From Sipunculus nudus (lineage: Eukaryota > Annelida > Sipuncula > Golfingiida > Sipunculidae): a stretch of DNA of 64,000 nt. This document shows, in pieces, positions 1 through 13,146 of this stretch (positions are counted from its first letter, which is position 1; every line of letters starts with the position of its first letter). The translations under genes and the position numbers were made by a program. The notes below the pieces were generated by a model. That model did no database searches and had not been told where the DNA came from. It saw nothing but the letters and a program-made list of their open reading frames with translations. The stretch lies in NCBI GenBank assembly GCA_026874595.1, contig CM049309.1, positions 74,816,426 to 74,880,425 on the forward strand. The letters are read 5' to 3'.

Positions 1-3000
1 CATCAGCGGATGCATGGGATCTGTGATAAGCCAAGGATTGACATTGATTAATATTACCATTCTATTTGTTTTGGTTACATATATTAGGGGGGGGGGGGCG
101 AGGGAGAGTGTCCCTACCATAGCCAAGGGATGGGGATATTAAGAATTTGAAACCAATTAACAAGTTCACCAATTATTTACCATAATTATATTCTCATTCT
201 TGGTTAATAGGTTCATATTTATTTGTAAAATGCATGACACCCGGGTGGAATGTTCACTGCTCGTGGTGACATACTGTATTTACAATCATCAGAACTTACC
301 AAACCGTGTGTCAGACTTTCCTTGGACAACAGAAGGAATGGATTATACATAGCTGATTGGATTACTCCATATAATGAAAAAAACATTCATTACAATAAAA
401 ATATGAAAGTTTTTGTGTCTTTGGTTGATACATACTGCGTGGATGTTTCTCCTCATGGTTCTTTTCAATCCTGAAAAAAAATGCACTGACCCTCAATTTC
501 CAAGATTTCTCAAGTTTTGAGTTTGTCTCATAGAAGACCAGAAAAGGCATAAGTTTTCTAAGGAAATAATTTGGGACATTCTCTAATTTGGGACATTCTC
601 GAGGTTGGACTGTGTGTCTCACTTAGAGAGCCATCATTGATGGTCAGAGATTGCATAACCCCTGAGAATTCTAGAATCAGGATCAAGTTATTGTAGAGCC
701 CAATGGTTTAAAATTTCAAGTGGAATGTGCTGCAGTTTATGCAGAAAAACATCTTATACATAGAGACAGCCCTTCACCCTTCCCTCCTGGGCATGGCTAA
801 ACATGCAATCGGGCAGATGTTAAGTACACATACATGTATTTATACTGTTTAACATATGTGGGATTATTTATCCTGGCAAGCATCAACAACAGAAGGCTTG
901 GCTATAACCACATTTTATTATTGCTGGGCATAATAATTTTGTCAGTACATATCATATAATAACACAATTCAAAGATGACATGGCAATTGTTCTCATAAAC
1001 TAAAAGCCAAACATGGCAATAATCATCACAAATGAAAAACTAATCTTTACCTCAAGATACTAATCATAACAATTTGGATTGACATTCCATGATCAATTGG
1101 CTTGCGTAGGGGGTAGTAACACATCCTGATTTACATGATCTGACAAAATGCAAACCTGATGAATTATGGCGGCAAAACATTATAAGAAAGGGTCCCTGAC
1201 ATTAAATAAATTAAGTGCTGTATAGAATGGTCCTTGTTCTGAAAAAAATTAAGTACTATATACTTTTATTTATGAGAGTGTTAGTTTTTGCAATTTCCAA
1301 GAAAATTACAAGCAACAAAGCTTGGAAAACATTTTTAGATGGTTTCTAAAAATTTCATAAATTAAATGTAATTTGTTAAAAAAAGTTGATGTTTAAACAA
1401 ATGCGATCTACTTTGCCAATTTATTTAATATGTTTTCTGAATCCACATTAAATGTAGTTCATTGATTCTATCTGGTACATGATTAAGTGTAGAATGTGAA
1501 TAGTTCGTACAAGAACGAAGAACTCGTACAAGTGCATGATTATTTGTAGAGTGTAGCTTATTCAGGGTGGTTTTAGCACAAAGCGTAATTATAAATGTTC
1601 CTGGTATAACAAATGCAAAGTAAATAAATTAGGAACAATAAGTCATACAATGAAACAGGATTTGTTCCATAAATACAAGTTGCCCATTCAAACTATATCA
1701 TACAACCTGTGGTGAACCTTTTCAAAATTTAAGGGTAGAAAATTACTAAATGTGAAGCAAATGAAATAATTATACGCCATTTGCTCTGACAAAATATAAG
1801 CTGATATATAACAATGATAGCAACACGCCATGCAAATTGCAAAGCACTTGAGAAATCAACAGACATCTTGACCATCACCTAAGCTGAACTGAACATACTT
1901 ATCTACCTTTAAATTCAGAGTGCCTCAACTGACCTGCTCATGAACTCTGACCCATGACCTCAAATGTATTACCTCAAAAATTCTTATCACTTTGTGACCT
2001 TACGGGAACTGAAGTAAATTTATGGGAGTTCCTGTATTCACAGAGCAACCTGAGAAGAAAAATCATAGAATAGTGAAAATATTAACCTAACCTAATTTCT
2101 TTGTTCAACATTAATTTTAATATAATCACCCACAAGCTTAATAAACAATAGTTAAGTGACCACAAATTAAAGCTCTTTAAATAAAGTGGCCTCTAATCTA
2201 TTACTACCAATACTCCTTATTTTAGCATAAACGAATTGGTGACCAAGTTTTTGAGAGAAGCAATTTCTTATCAATTTAGTTTGATTTAGAGACAATTACT
2301 GAATTTCATTTTAGTGAATATATGAATAAATATACAAAAATTACAGGGAAAAAATTTGTTGTACAACAAAAAATCTTAATCTATCAATTTATTAACTTTA
2401 CTGATCCAAGTCGGCAAATGGACAGCCAATCCAGTCCCCCCCCCCCCCCAACCCGAGTACAACCAATTATGTTTCCTATTCTTTTAAAATAACCTGTGGT
2501 GTATCAACGATACAATCCTTCTGTTTATACTCTCTTCTTTACTACCTGAACTATTTTACAGATGAGAAAAAAAAAATCATACTTTGTAATTCAAGTTTTA
2601 CAAATTAAAAAAACACATTCTGGGTCAAATTCTGTGGGGAAGGAAAGTTGGAAAGACTGAACTAATATACATTTAACTGGTCTGCTTCTTGTTAATACAT
2701 CACAACAGCTTTAAACATATCTAAATATATTAATAATTAAAATACATTACTATAATTCCTAAGTTTAAATATTCTATTACAGGTGTAAAGTTAAAGTCGT
2801 ACAAAGATCATCAAAAAAAGTAAAAACACTGGTCCCATCAAGTATCACCCATCCTCTTGGAATGTGCTAAGTGTGTGAACAGTTTTCATGGCAACTGTTT
2901 TGATTAAACACAGAAACCATGACAACCCTTAAAGTTTAATGCATTGTCTGTGGCAACCCTTAAAAGTTGAATGTATTATCTGTGCCTATATATAAACAAT

Positions 3001-3904
3001 TAAGGTGGTTTCCTGTATCTACCTTTATTCTTTTGATATTGTAAAGATAGCCAACCACCTACTGATATTTTTATACAAAATATGACAATCATAATATATA
3101 TATGACAACAAAATCTCACACAACCATAAATGGGGTATCACTGATATTTGTACAATAATGCCAAATGACATGACCTGCAGTTAAGTCAAACTGCCGGTAC
3201 TCCCATAAAAAGAAAATGACCAATATCATGCCTTTGAAAATATTCAAAATAAGAAAAATTATTTTACACAAGTCTTATGTTGTCCATACCTATCATTTTC
3301 TTCCTACATAACTGGCTTCCCATGGAATGTATCTAAGAATATAATATATATGTTACTGCCGGTTCAAAATAAAGCATATAATATATATCTAGGGTAGCTT
3401 AAGTAATATATGAAAAGCCATGATACAATATGTATGAAAAGTACAACAACACATTAATGCATACAAGTACATATATACATACTGCAGTATACTCAATTAA
3501 AATTGAAAAACATGAAGCGTGTTGGCCATTCTTAATCACACATACATACAGTCATAAATTTAAGTTTTCAGAATTTTGCTAATAAAAATCAGGACAAACT
3601 CAAAAAGGTACTGCAGATATTGGAAATGAGATTTGTTGTACTGCTTCACTTTGCCTCCACAATAAAAGGCAAAAAAATTCAGAATTATTTATATTAAATA
3701 TAAACAGGCAAACAGAACTTGTTTACTAGTTCACAGATCATTACTGTAATATCAGAATACACAGTATCATCATTGTGATTGTAATACAATAGAATCTGGA
3801 GTCATTTTGTAGAACTGTCTTTTTAGTAAAACAGAGCCTGATGGCATTGAAAGACAATACAGATATGGGGCTGAAATTATAAGCTAATTCCAGCCCTGAG
3901 GCAT
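1..3904. other. Downstream sequence or distal 3' UTR; no gene seen
   Basis: The stretch is AT-rich with short open frames only. It holds a 12-base G run at 87-98, a 14-base C run at 2436-2449, short (TA) tracts near 3340-3480, and a two-copy repeat of about 36 bp at 2920-2990 (core CAACCCTTAAA). It may include a long alternative 3' UTR ending near 914, where AATAAA occurs on the minus strand. Confidence 0.4.
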
Positions 3905-3929
3905 GTGATATCAGATGCAGGCCATTTAA

Positions 3930-3935
3930 TTTATT
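3930..3935 (-). terminator. Candidate polyadenylation signal (AATAAA on minus strand)
   Basis: The plus strand reads TTTATT here, that is AATAAA in the direction of the gene. It is the first canonical hexamer after the stop codon at 4819. Hexamers at 3024-3029 and 914-919 are alternatives. AT-rich DNA produces such hexamers by chance, so confidence is modest. Confidence 0.35.
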
Positions 3936-4254
3936 AAATTCCAATTCATCCTGGTTCCTTCATTCAATTCAATTCATTCAAACCTTCCTAAAAACTCAAT
4001 ATCTACACCATCCTGGGTTTCAGTCCTCTAATTAAAGCATCACAGATGCAGTATGTTATCCTATATGCTGAAGCTATATGTAACATGCTACTCTAAGTAG
4101 AGAGAACAAATAAAACCATGCCATATCAAATGTTAAGTACCTCACAATCATTTCCAGCCTAATGAAACCTAAACTAACATTTCAAAACAAGCTTCAGATG
4201 ATCTAACATATAAATCAAGCAGAGTTACAGAGAACTCTTGGCATCAAAACTGAA

Positions 4255-4465
4255 TCTCAAAAGACCTAACCAACATGAAACAATGTTTAAGAGACCTTAA
4301 ATAACATGACATGAGGTTTACAAGATCCCAAAATAACATCAAGTTAAGCCTCAAGAGACAACAAATAACATCAAAGTCTCTGAAACCCTCAAATAACATC
4401 AAAATGAGTCTTAAATGATCCAAAATAACATGTCAAATTGTTTCTCAAAAGATCTCAAATAACAA
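4255..4465. repeat. Degenerate 30-35 bp tandem repeat in the probable 3' UTR
   Basis: About seven units built on AGATCTCAAATAACATCAA recur every 30-35 bp, each with the core AAATAACAT or a close variant. Units have diverged by several substitutions and small indels. The array lies 350-560 nt after the stop codon of the gene on the minus strand. Confidence 0.7.
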
Positions 4466-4818
4466 TGCCACAACCTACTACACTCAGAAATGTAACGTTC
4501 TGTACAACAAACTCATAAATGAATGAAAAAAAGCCAATAAAATAAATGAGAGATTTTCATGACCTTGACCTCTGTATGAACTGCAGTTTAAGGTCACAAA
4601 TGGTAATGGGTTAACAGCAACTGGGTCTCTAACTACTACCTAGTTACATGCCATTTTGATATACACAACTTTAAAACTATGGCACTTCAAGACTTATGGC
4701 TACATGAAATATACAGGTTATTCATCATCAGCATCACTACTTAATGCAGATTACTGTCACATTTTCACTGTAGTGTTCCAGATGACAAAAAAAAATGACA
4801 TGATGAAACAAGTTCAAG

Positions 4819-4948
4819 TTACTGAGTCTGGGAATGCATCCTTTCCCATTCGTTAGCACGAGCGCCTCGGGATTTTCTAGGTGGTGCCACGGGAGTATCA
4901 TCTTCTACTAGCTCCGGATTGCGCTGACCTACCAATTCACGTTGTTTC
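4819..4948 (-). CDS. Terminal coding exon (43 codons including stop)
   Basis: The acceptor CTGTTTTTCAG|GAAACA supplies one base that completes the AG| codon from 11699 as Arg. The exon then reads KQRELVGQRNPELVEDDTPV, APPRKSRGARANEWERMHSQ, TQ and TAA. It continues the sixth helical module (REMELR-KQREL) and closes with a basic tail containing PPRKSRGAR, a possible phosphorylation or acidic-partner site. The 130-nt length is 1 + 43 codons, so the frame closes exactly. Bases below 4819 on the plus axis are 3' UTR. Confidence 0.92.
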
Positions 4949-6620
4949 CTGAAAAACAGAACTATACGTTATGCACATCAATCTGGTCTTTACATACATG
5001 TAAATTTGGGAATATATGACTGTAGCTGTTGTTTAAAGTTTTTTTCCCCTCAACTTCAAGTTTATAGTCTTGTTACAGATAGCAAGGCAATTTTATAGCG
5101 TGCCAAATTTTGCAAAGAGCATCACTCCTGAAACACAAGCATTTTATTTATTAGACAATCAATAGTACCAGATATATCATGATTCAATTTTATATATTTG
5201 CTTGTATATATGAACTTGTCACTATGTGACTACAAAAGACAAAATATTCCATTCACAAAACTACTGAATAATATACAAACCCATTAAGAGAGAGCATATC
5301 AGAAAATATCTCATGTTTACCATATTTCAGTGTGAGATTTTTAAATGGATAACAATTACCATAGTAGTTCTTATGAACAAATTCTGACTTCCTGACTTAC
5401 ATTTCTTTATTTTTTAAATTTACACATTTGATGATGATGGATACTCCTTCCCAGTGATATTATGACAACACATTTGCCAAATAATTGTACATTTCCATAA
5501 TCATTTAATCGAGACATGCATATTAGAATATATTATTCCCTTGAGTGCCTGTGTCTGACCAAGTGGTTCATGTAGGATACATTTCAAGAACTTGGAAATT
5601 GGAAAGCAGGACAGAATTTATTCAAGATGAATCCTGAAAATTGTATATCTTACCATACTATAACCTGCACCCATGCAAATCAAAGAAATTCCTGACATAC
5701 TGATATATATATATATACTCTTTGTTTATTATGTCAGTTCTCCAGTGTATTTTTTCACTTTCACTGAAATAACCATTTTCCACAATATTTAATTCTTCTG
5801 ACCATACCTTCAATCATTAATATATTTTTATTGAAACCCTATTATTATTATTTTATTATTCCCAATTCACAGTGTTGACTTTTTCATAAATGAAAATGAC
5901 TTGCCTTTTACACATATATTACAGCCTTTGATAATTTTTACAGTCGACCTTTGATAAATTTTATTTTCTTTAGCAATTTAAGTAAAAACCAAATTTTAGG
6001 CAAAGGGAGACTAGGGGTTCTATGATTAAAACAATGTTACCTTTAGGAATTTATAGATGCTGTGTGCTGTTCAACTTGCATATCATATGTTACATTGTTA
6101 TCAACATATATAACATGTTCGTTATTTACTAAATTAGTAACAACTGATAGACATATGAGTTAAATAATGTATTATATCAATGACACTGATGCCATCAATC
6201 AAGTAGCAGGTATTAATGTAAGTTACCTTACATTGATTTAGTAAATATATGTTGTTATGGTAACATTGGTAAACACCATGATTCAGTACAAGTTACTGTT
6301 ACATGAAAACAACATATCACATATATATAAAAGAAAGTATTTATACCCATGGTCCACCCTGAAAACAGAGAAAAATATATCAATGTTGTCCCTGCTAACA
6401 ATGGGTTGTTATCATATTAACAAGCCTTGTCTTCAGGATCATTTGCAACCAATCACAAAAATATAATTAATAACCCAATTCAGCAACTAAAAAATGCACA
6501 AGCATCATTTTGGCACATGAAACCTTCATTACTTTTGGTGTTTGTTTTACCTGATATTGGTTAACACAATGTGATCACCAGACACTATGTTTCACTGCAG
6601 CATACAGCTCATCCTCCTAA
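4949..6620 (-). other. Intron, 3' part; no feature seen
   Basis: This is the downstream end of the intron between 11699 and 4948. It is AT-rich and contains only a short (TA) tract at about 5703-5717 and no coding signal on either strand. Confidence 0.6.
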
Positions 6621-6628
6621 ATATGAAC
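6621..6628. repeat. Left target-site duplication (ATATGAAC) of the hAT-like element
   Basis: This octamer is repeated exactly at 7436-7443 on the other side of the element, directly adjacent to the inverted termini. Confidence 0.88.
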
Positions 6629-7435
6629 CAAGGAGATTACAGACTGGAGTATCAAGTGAGAGTCTGGCCATGTCGAATTTTGCTGACGGGGGTTATAAAA
6701 CTCACTGCTAAAAGGCACACAGAGATGCCGCTGATAAGCCCAGCGCTAATTGAAACAGTGCGAGACACCCCCCTTTGGCGTGACTTCAGAACATCTCGTT
6801 AATTCCCGGCTGCGGTAAACATGGGCGATAATACGAGAACAATGCCGTCAGTGAGTGAGCGGACGATGGCTCACTGTTATCCATCAAAATGAGAGTCATC
6901 CGGTCATAAGTGTAAAAATATTTAGTTATTGACAGAATACTATAATACATGGCTAATTATTAATATATGTCAGAAGTGTTGGAACTGATGTAAATTTTTT
7001 ATAATTCCAAAGTAATTCAGGGAAAGTAAGGTTTACTTTTACCAGTCGCCTGTCATGAATCACAGCAGAAGTTGATGCAGAGTGACCCCATCTATCCAAA
7101 AATCGATCCAGTGATTCCTCAACACGAGACCTCTTTAGATATATTTGTAACATAATTCTTGACAACACAAACCATTTGCGCATTCATAATTCCGGTCAAT
7201 GTTATTCCAGTGATCTACCGCTCATTTACTGGATATATGGCTCTCTGCTTCAGCAAGCTACATCATACCACGGAAGTAACATCTAGCAGACTCGCTTTAT
7301 CAAAAGCCGTGCCGCAGCTGCGCCTGAAACCGCGGCACAATAGAGTTAATGGGCTTGTCAGATCTTAATTGCAATAAGCGCAAGACTGACACTCGAGGCT
7401 TCTGACAGTTGAAACTCCAGTCTGTAATCTCCTTG
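6629..7435. mobile_element. Non-autonomous hAT-like DNA transposon, 807 bp
   Basis: The left end begins CAAGGAGATTACAGACTGGA and the right end is its inverse complement. The two termini match perfectly for 22 bp and remain alike to about 30 bp. The octamer ATATGAAC sits immediately outside both ends (6621-6628 and 7436-7443), a perfect 8-bp target-site duplication. An 8-bp duplication with a CA-initial terminal repeat is the hallmark of the hAT superfamily. No transposase-like frame remains inside, so it must have been mobilised in trans. The intact duplication and termini suggest a fairly recent insertion into this intron. The element is richer in CpG than its flanks. Confidence 0.9.
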
Positions 7436-7443
7436 ATATGAAC
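7436..7443. repeat. Right target-site duplication (ATATGAAC) of the hAT-like element
   Basis: This is an exact copy of 6621-6628, directly adjacent to the CTCCTTG end of the element. Confidence 0.88.
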
Positions 7444-7639
7444 AAAAAGGAGTGTACCAAAACATCTGTAAATTTTTAGCTTTATTACCCAATATAGTGT
7501 TTAGGGAAGAGATTTACATTTTGCTGAAGATATCATAAACAAAAACCTTTACAGCTGTGAGGTATTGGGCATTTTTGGGGTGAATTTGGAAGAGGGAGAT
7601 TACTATTTGTGAAGGTATGATTTCTGGTGAGGATAATTG

Positions 7640-8450
7640 TGATGTTGAAGCTCTCAAATGGAGGTAAAAGCTTTAGATATGAAAGTTTAAGTTCTTGTGA
7701 AGACCTTTTCAGAGGAAGATTTTAGATATGAAGGTCCATTGTAAGATCAAGCAAACATCTTCTCCAATAGAGATTTCAGGAATGATGATCTGAGAGCAAT
7801 CTAAGATCTTCCACAGGAGATTTTAGAGATTATGTATTGATCTTCCCCAGCAAAAGATTTTAGAGATGACAGAAATCTAGATAATACTCCACTGAAGAAG
7901 ATTTTGGTCTGATCTCTAATGCATATCTTACATTAGATGAAGATTTTAGAGATAATAGTCTGAACACTACAGTGAAGATCTTTCTGAAGAAAATTTCAGA
8001 GATTATTGTCTTAGTTCAAGTGAGATATTTACAGAAGATTTTAGATTAGAAAATTCGAGATCTATTTAAGATCTTTCCCTAGAATATGATTTTGAGTGAT
8101 GAAGGTCAAGATCTTTCCCTAGAGGAATATTTCAGCAATGACAGTCAAAGTTCTGGTAAAGATCTTTCCCAAAAGAAAATTCTAGGTGTAAGGGTCAAAG
8201 ATCTAGTGATGACCTTAAAAAATTAAGAGTTTAGAAATGATGATCAAAGCTCTCATAAAGATATTCCCAAGATGAAGATTTATTTTTAAGCTCTAGTGAT
8301 AATCTTCCCCAAAAGAAGATTTAGAGATGACAACATTTCTTTCAGTTGGAATTCTGAACTCTGGGGTAGATATCCATTAAAAGGCAGGCATTTTAGATGA
8401 TGAATTGACTCTAGGATATGCTTCTCAGAAGATGATTTAAGGGATTAAGT
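7640..8450. repeat. Highly degenerate minisatellite, about 45-60 bp unit
   Basis: Roughly fifteen units share the pattern AGATCTTTCCC, then AGAAGATTTTAGAGATGA, then a short variable part with TCAAAGATCTAGTGA. Unit length drifts between about 40 and 60 bp and few units match at more than two thirds of positions, so it is an old array. It lies in the intron, just beside the hAT-like element. Confidence 0.7.
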
Positions 8451-11400
8451 TGTGTAAATTATGATAAATTGGTGATCTTCAGTTTGAAGATTTTTTAAGT
8501 CTGGCTCTGGGAGGACTTCTGAAGCTAATTTCTCAGGAGGACAACTTTGAAAATGTTGAGGTTGCTCAAACTCCCATAATAGATGATTTAGAAATATAAT
8601 CATAGTTCTGTAAAGATATGTTGTTAAAAGAACTCTGTGGAAGGTCTCTGATAAATTTCTGAGGTCTTTAAGGATCTACTAGCCTATAAATCTATCTATT
8701 CTGAGAGGGAGAGTTCAGATATTTGGATACTTCTAAAAGTCTAGATGGATCTGAGTTAACTATGGGGTGAATGTCAAGAGTTCTAGTGAAACTGTACTGA
8801 GTGGACAAATAGATTTCTGCCAAGGTGGATGTTGGATTTCTGAAGCGGACCTGAAGAGACAAATCAAGATTGTGAATTATAAATCCTACACTTTTGATAC
8901 AAACCTTTACAGAGGAAATTATGTCAGCTTTTCTAGCTTTAAAAGGAGTCTTTTCTTAATAGCATTTTACTCATGGTGGAATTAAATGGGCTGCCTGCAG
9001 GATTCTTAGTTTTCCAATTTCTAAAACAATTGTATTTTTTCTAATTATCACTAGGTAAATGAATTTTCATTTTCTTTAATTCAAGATTGTCCAATATTTT
9101 CAATATACCACAATAGAGATGCCTCTGAAACTTGAAAAGGGTCACTGGCAGTTAATGATGAGCACATTCACTGCTAATCATACTACCCGTATAACATATA
9201 ATATCAGAATGCATGTTCCATGATATAAGAAAGGACTCAAAACCAGCTACCTTTTAGTATAGTCTTATGATAAAACTGTTAGCCAGGACACAGACTTTGA
9301 AATACCCTTTGCTGTATAGGTGGTCCTGTTTGATCAAGTAATCTTGTCTGGGGCCACCAACAAATATCACACCCTGATGAAGGTGGAATGCTTACAGGTG
9401 TGCAAAGGAAGCTGTCACACACCTACACATATAACATGTCTACTGCCACACCTCATAATAATACAAGGTACAAGTTTAGAAGCATTTGAACAAATATAAT
9501 TTGGGTTTCTAAATTATTGACATTTAACATACTTTTTTCTCTTGACATTATATCTGTTTGAAAAAGCATAATTTTTATATTGGATTTTCATTTTCATCAA
9601 AATTTGTATGTATCATTTTCAATTTGGATTCTCAATGCAGGCTTTTATTTTTAATACTTATATTTCTTCACTAATATACCCTAAGTCAGTATCAGGAAAG
9701 CCCTTGTGGTCCATTTTACAAGGAAACAAAATTGATGTGTTATCACAGGATAAATTGTTAACCTTTCTATCCAAGCTTTAATTATGTGCACTGCAAGTAA
9801 AAATGCATGATCCAGATTAATTTGTCTCTTGGATTTCCAGTGAAAAAAGGGTTCCTACCATGAAATATGTAATAATTATGAATCTAAATTTGGAATTTAT
9901 CTAATTGCTCATTCATGTTTTTTCTTAAATATTTTACATATTTAGGAATATAAAATAAATTACTATTAAGATTTAGTCTGAACTGGTGGCTGATTTTAAT
10001 TTGTTGCATGACCTTAAGTGGCCAATGATAAGAATTATCAAACACATGAACAACAACATATGTCTACTTGTTTGCATTCCTTAACATTTGTTATTTATGC
10101 ATCAATCAATCAATACTAGGCAGGTAAAACATGTGTTGATAAGATTTCATTATCACAAAGTGCACATCTTTTGCTTTAACTTGAAAATTACAGTGACTGC
10201 CCCGAGCAATCTAATATGGGATTATGTATGTTCAATAATATCTGAAGTTCTGAGAGTGTTTGTGACACATAGTAGCCAGCCTGCAAAATGCCATGTAATA
10301 TATAATGTTTGCCAATAAAAGTGTAATCTAAGGAACTTTGACACAGACTAGGCAATACCAAAGCCAGTGTTTCCGTTGTATGGTATGTGTTTCACTGGAC
10401 CCATCAAAACCAACTTGCTCAATCAGTCCTTCCAGAGACCGGTGTGTTAATTAGTGGTGTGCCAATTAATTGTTTATATTTATGATTATTCGTTTTCTTT
10501 CATATTTGATGAAACTGGTTGCACTTTCACATAACTGATCACAAACGATTATTTATGCACATGCAAAGATGTCATATCACCCAGAAAATAATTAAGTCCT
10601 GTCCGCGATATAAGACATACAAGACACAAAGTAGTCAGACGTACAAGTCAGACTGAATTTACTCAGCCAATATTTTAGGTATCATACTATACGTTTTATG
10701 TTTATATAGGAAGTACATAAGTGATTAATAATCAATCATCGGTTGTTTTATTTTTTTCAATAAATGAACATGATTTTACAACCTATTCCTACAACTACTG
10801 TTAATTAGGTTTGCTCACTTTGATCCTGCCCATTCTTACACCTAATTTACTGAGGTATATTAAATTGAGCCTGTTAACTAGCAGATGGTCAGGAGGATAT
10901 TGACTTATACTCCAGGTTCTGTCTGACTGCAGCAAGATCAATTAACCCCTACTTCCACCTGTCACAACAGACACACATACTGACAATCAAAGTGGATGTG
11001 TTTGAAATATTCCAATGAGCACTTCCAAACCTCACCTATACTTGATGTATGACTAGTTCCATAAGGTAACAATGAGTATGAGTTTTGGTTAAAATAACTG
11101 TCTTCAGACCTGCAGAAACTTTATAATCCTGGGTACTTTGACCTTCTTTCTTAAATGAGAACATTTGAGGCAAAACAAAGAAGATTTGGTAATATGCATG
11201 GTGTTGATAATATGTCAATCATTAGGTTATTTTGTGGACTCTAATTATGAAAATTTTATTCTTGCAAATTAAACTCTAGGCAACTTTTCTGTTTGAGATA
11301 ACCGTATAATATTTCTATTAATTCTTCTTACTCCATATGCTGGGTGCAACAATTAGTGGTAAACAGTTTGGCCAATCAGCTGAGATTAAATATTCCTAGA

Positions 11401-11698
11401 TGAAATTAATTCTTGGAGGGCGAGGTGAATCCATGTATTTAACTTGGAGAAAGGTGTAAACCATTCAGATATTATCCATAAAAATGGACTATGTGCTGAC
11501 TATACAACAGCCATGACATCAACAACAATGACATTAAAAGTAGAATAATCAAATAATAGTAATAAAATAATAATAATAAGAAGAAGAGAAAAAAAACAAA
11601 CCCACAACAAAATGTCTAAAAAAATAGTCAATGTAGTGCATTTGGCATAAAGTGTTATCTACTTATCCTCTTAATTTTTAACAGAAATAGATCATTAC
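8451..11698 (-). other. Intron, 5' part; no gene or clear repeat
   Basis: The sequence is AT-rich, with short open frames at chance length. A purine-rich trinucleotide patch (AATAATAAGAAGAAG) lies near 11560-11590, just inside the donor of the large exon. I see no RNA gene or mobile element. Confidence 0.55.
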
Positions 11699-13146
11699 CT
11701 GAGTTCCATTTCCCTTTCCTTCATTTCACGTAGTTCCCTTTCTATCCTAGTTTCAGCTTGGTTCCTTGCACGTCGGAATGTGTATGTCTCTGAGGTGGAC
11801 TGGGGAGAAGCATTATTCACTACTGGAGAGGTAGCCTCTGGTACTGGAGATCTTACTCCATTTTGTATTTGGCTCCCTCTCCTGGGCTGCGGTGAAGGTT
11901 TCGCTTCCACTGGCGATTTAACCAAGGTGGGCGTAGAAGTGGGAGTGGGTGGCTTTTTGTAATTTGGAACAACAGGAGGCCCCTCTGGGACCTGTTCTTG
12001 ATATTTTCTTGTCTCTGTGACATAGTCCTCTGATGTGGTATTGACTTTACCCAGCTTTCTAAGGTCATTCTCCCTCATTTTTTCAGCATCCATTTCATTG
12101 CGGAGCTTTGAGCTGTAGTACTTCTTCATTGTACCCTTATTGTCTCCTTCGTTACCTTTCCGATAAACAGGAGCTCGTCTTGTGACTGGGGTGCCATCTG
12201 TCACATCCACAACCACCTCTTTCTCAGAAACAGGTTTGGGAGATGGCAATCCTTTGGCACGGCGAAATTCCTCTTCCCTTTCGCGAGCCAGACGGATTTC
12301 CCTCTCAATTGGGGTTTCAACTTTATTGAAGTCAGCATTATCCGCTTCATCCTCATCATCATCATCCTTGAATGGCATCACCAATGATCTTGATGGTGTG
12401 CTACTTTGTGGAGTCACCTGTGGACTGGGCCCAGAGGCTTGCTTGCTAGTGAAGGTACCAATACTAGACGGTCTGGCTGCCGGCGGTGGCGTCTCGATCA
12501 TTTGTGCTGGGGACTCAACTGGATGTGGAGAAGTGTAAACTTGAGATGTCTCCCGGTATGCCTCGGGAGTCCTCTTCTCAGGCGGCAGTGTACCTGAAGA
12601 GTCCATTCCCGTTGACAAGAGGAATGGCGTCACCTCTTCGTGGTCCTCAGACAATGATTGTAGTCCAGCACTTTCTCTGGTTCGCCGGACTTCCATTTCC
12701 CTTTCTCGCTGCTCTCGTAACTCTCTGGCAATCCTGCTCTCCCCAACACTTGGTCTCTTTGTGATGACTGAATCTTCATATTGGACTCTATTTGAATCAT
12801 TTGTGAAAGAATTCTGTTCTTGTGAATGATTCATGGTGCGTGAACCTCTTGAGCGATGATGTGTTTGAGGCGCTGGTGGTGGTGGTGACTGCACCACTGG
12901 TGGAGGCGGTTCATAGGCCACAGCAGGCTCCACTACTGGTTCTGGTATGTACTGGTTGTCTGGCTCATCTACCGGGATGCCTGATGTGTCTATGTATTGT
13001 TCTGGATGGTAAACCCAGCCGTGTTCTCGGGCCAAAGAAGCTTCCTTCTGCTGCTGTTCACGAATCTCTCTGTCTATGATGCTCTCATGGGCACTGATTC
13101 TCTCAGCCTCTTTCTCTTGTCTCTCATATTCACTCTGCTCAAGTTC
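11699..13146 (-). CDS. Large central coding exon of the MISP/AKAP2-C-like protein (482 residues)
   Basis: The acceptor TTCATTTTAG|GAACTT starts in phase 0 and the donor CTCAG|GTAATG leaves two bases (phase 2). It encodes residues 291-772 of the long isoform. In order: a Glu/Gln-rich helix with ESIIDREIREQQQKEAS (about 311-327); a Pro-rich stretch with PEPVVEPAVAYEPPPPVV and PPPPAP (about 357-384); VGESRIARELREQREREMEV (about 424-443); Ser/Pro/Thr-rich sequence; an acidic DDDDEDEAD patch (551-559); TPIEREIRLAREREEEFRRA (568-587), the segment closest to MISP/AKAP2 proteins; a Lys/Arg/Asp-rich stretch; a second Pro/Ser/Thr-rich linker; and RIERELREMKEREMELR (757-773), which runs into the last exon. 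SPP, TP and SP pairs suggest phosphorylation by proline-directed kinases. The frame is open throughout, with strongly coding-like codon use against the AT-rich surroundings. Confidence 0.95.

Larger units (their letters stand above)
3905..4818 (-). other. Probable proximal 3' UTR
   Basis: The sequence directly after the TAA stop has no further convincing coding potential on the minus strand. The nearest canonical AATAAA on that strand is at 3930-3935, giving a UTR of about 0.9 kb. Later AATAAA hexamers at 3024-3029 and 914-919 would give distal ends. The region contains a degenerate 33-bp tandem repeat at 4255-4465. The true end needs transcript reads; the boundary is an inference. Confidence 0.45.

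Noticed and set aside
12182-12538. 118-codon plus-strand frame opposite the large exon
   Set aside because: It is antisense shadow of the coding exon.
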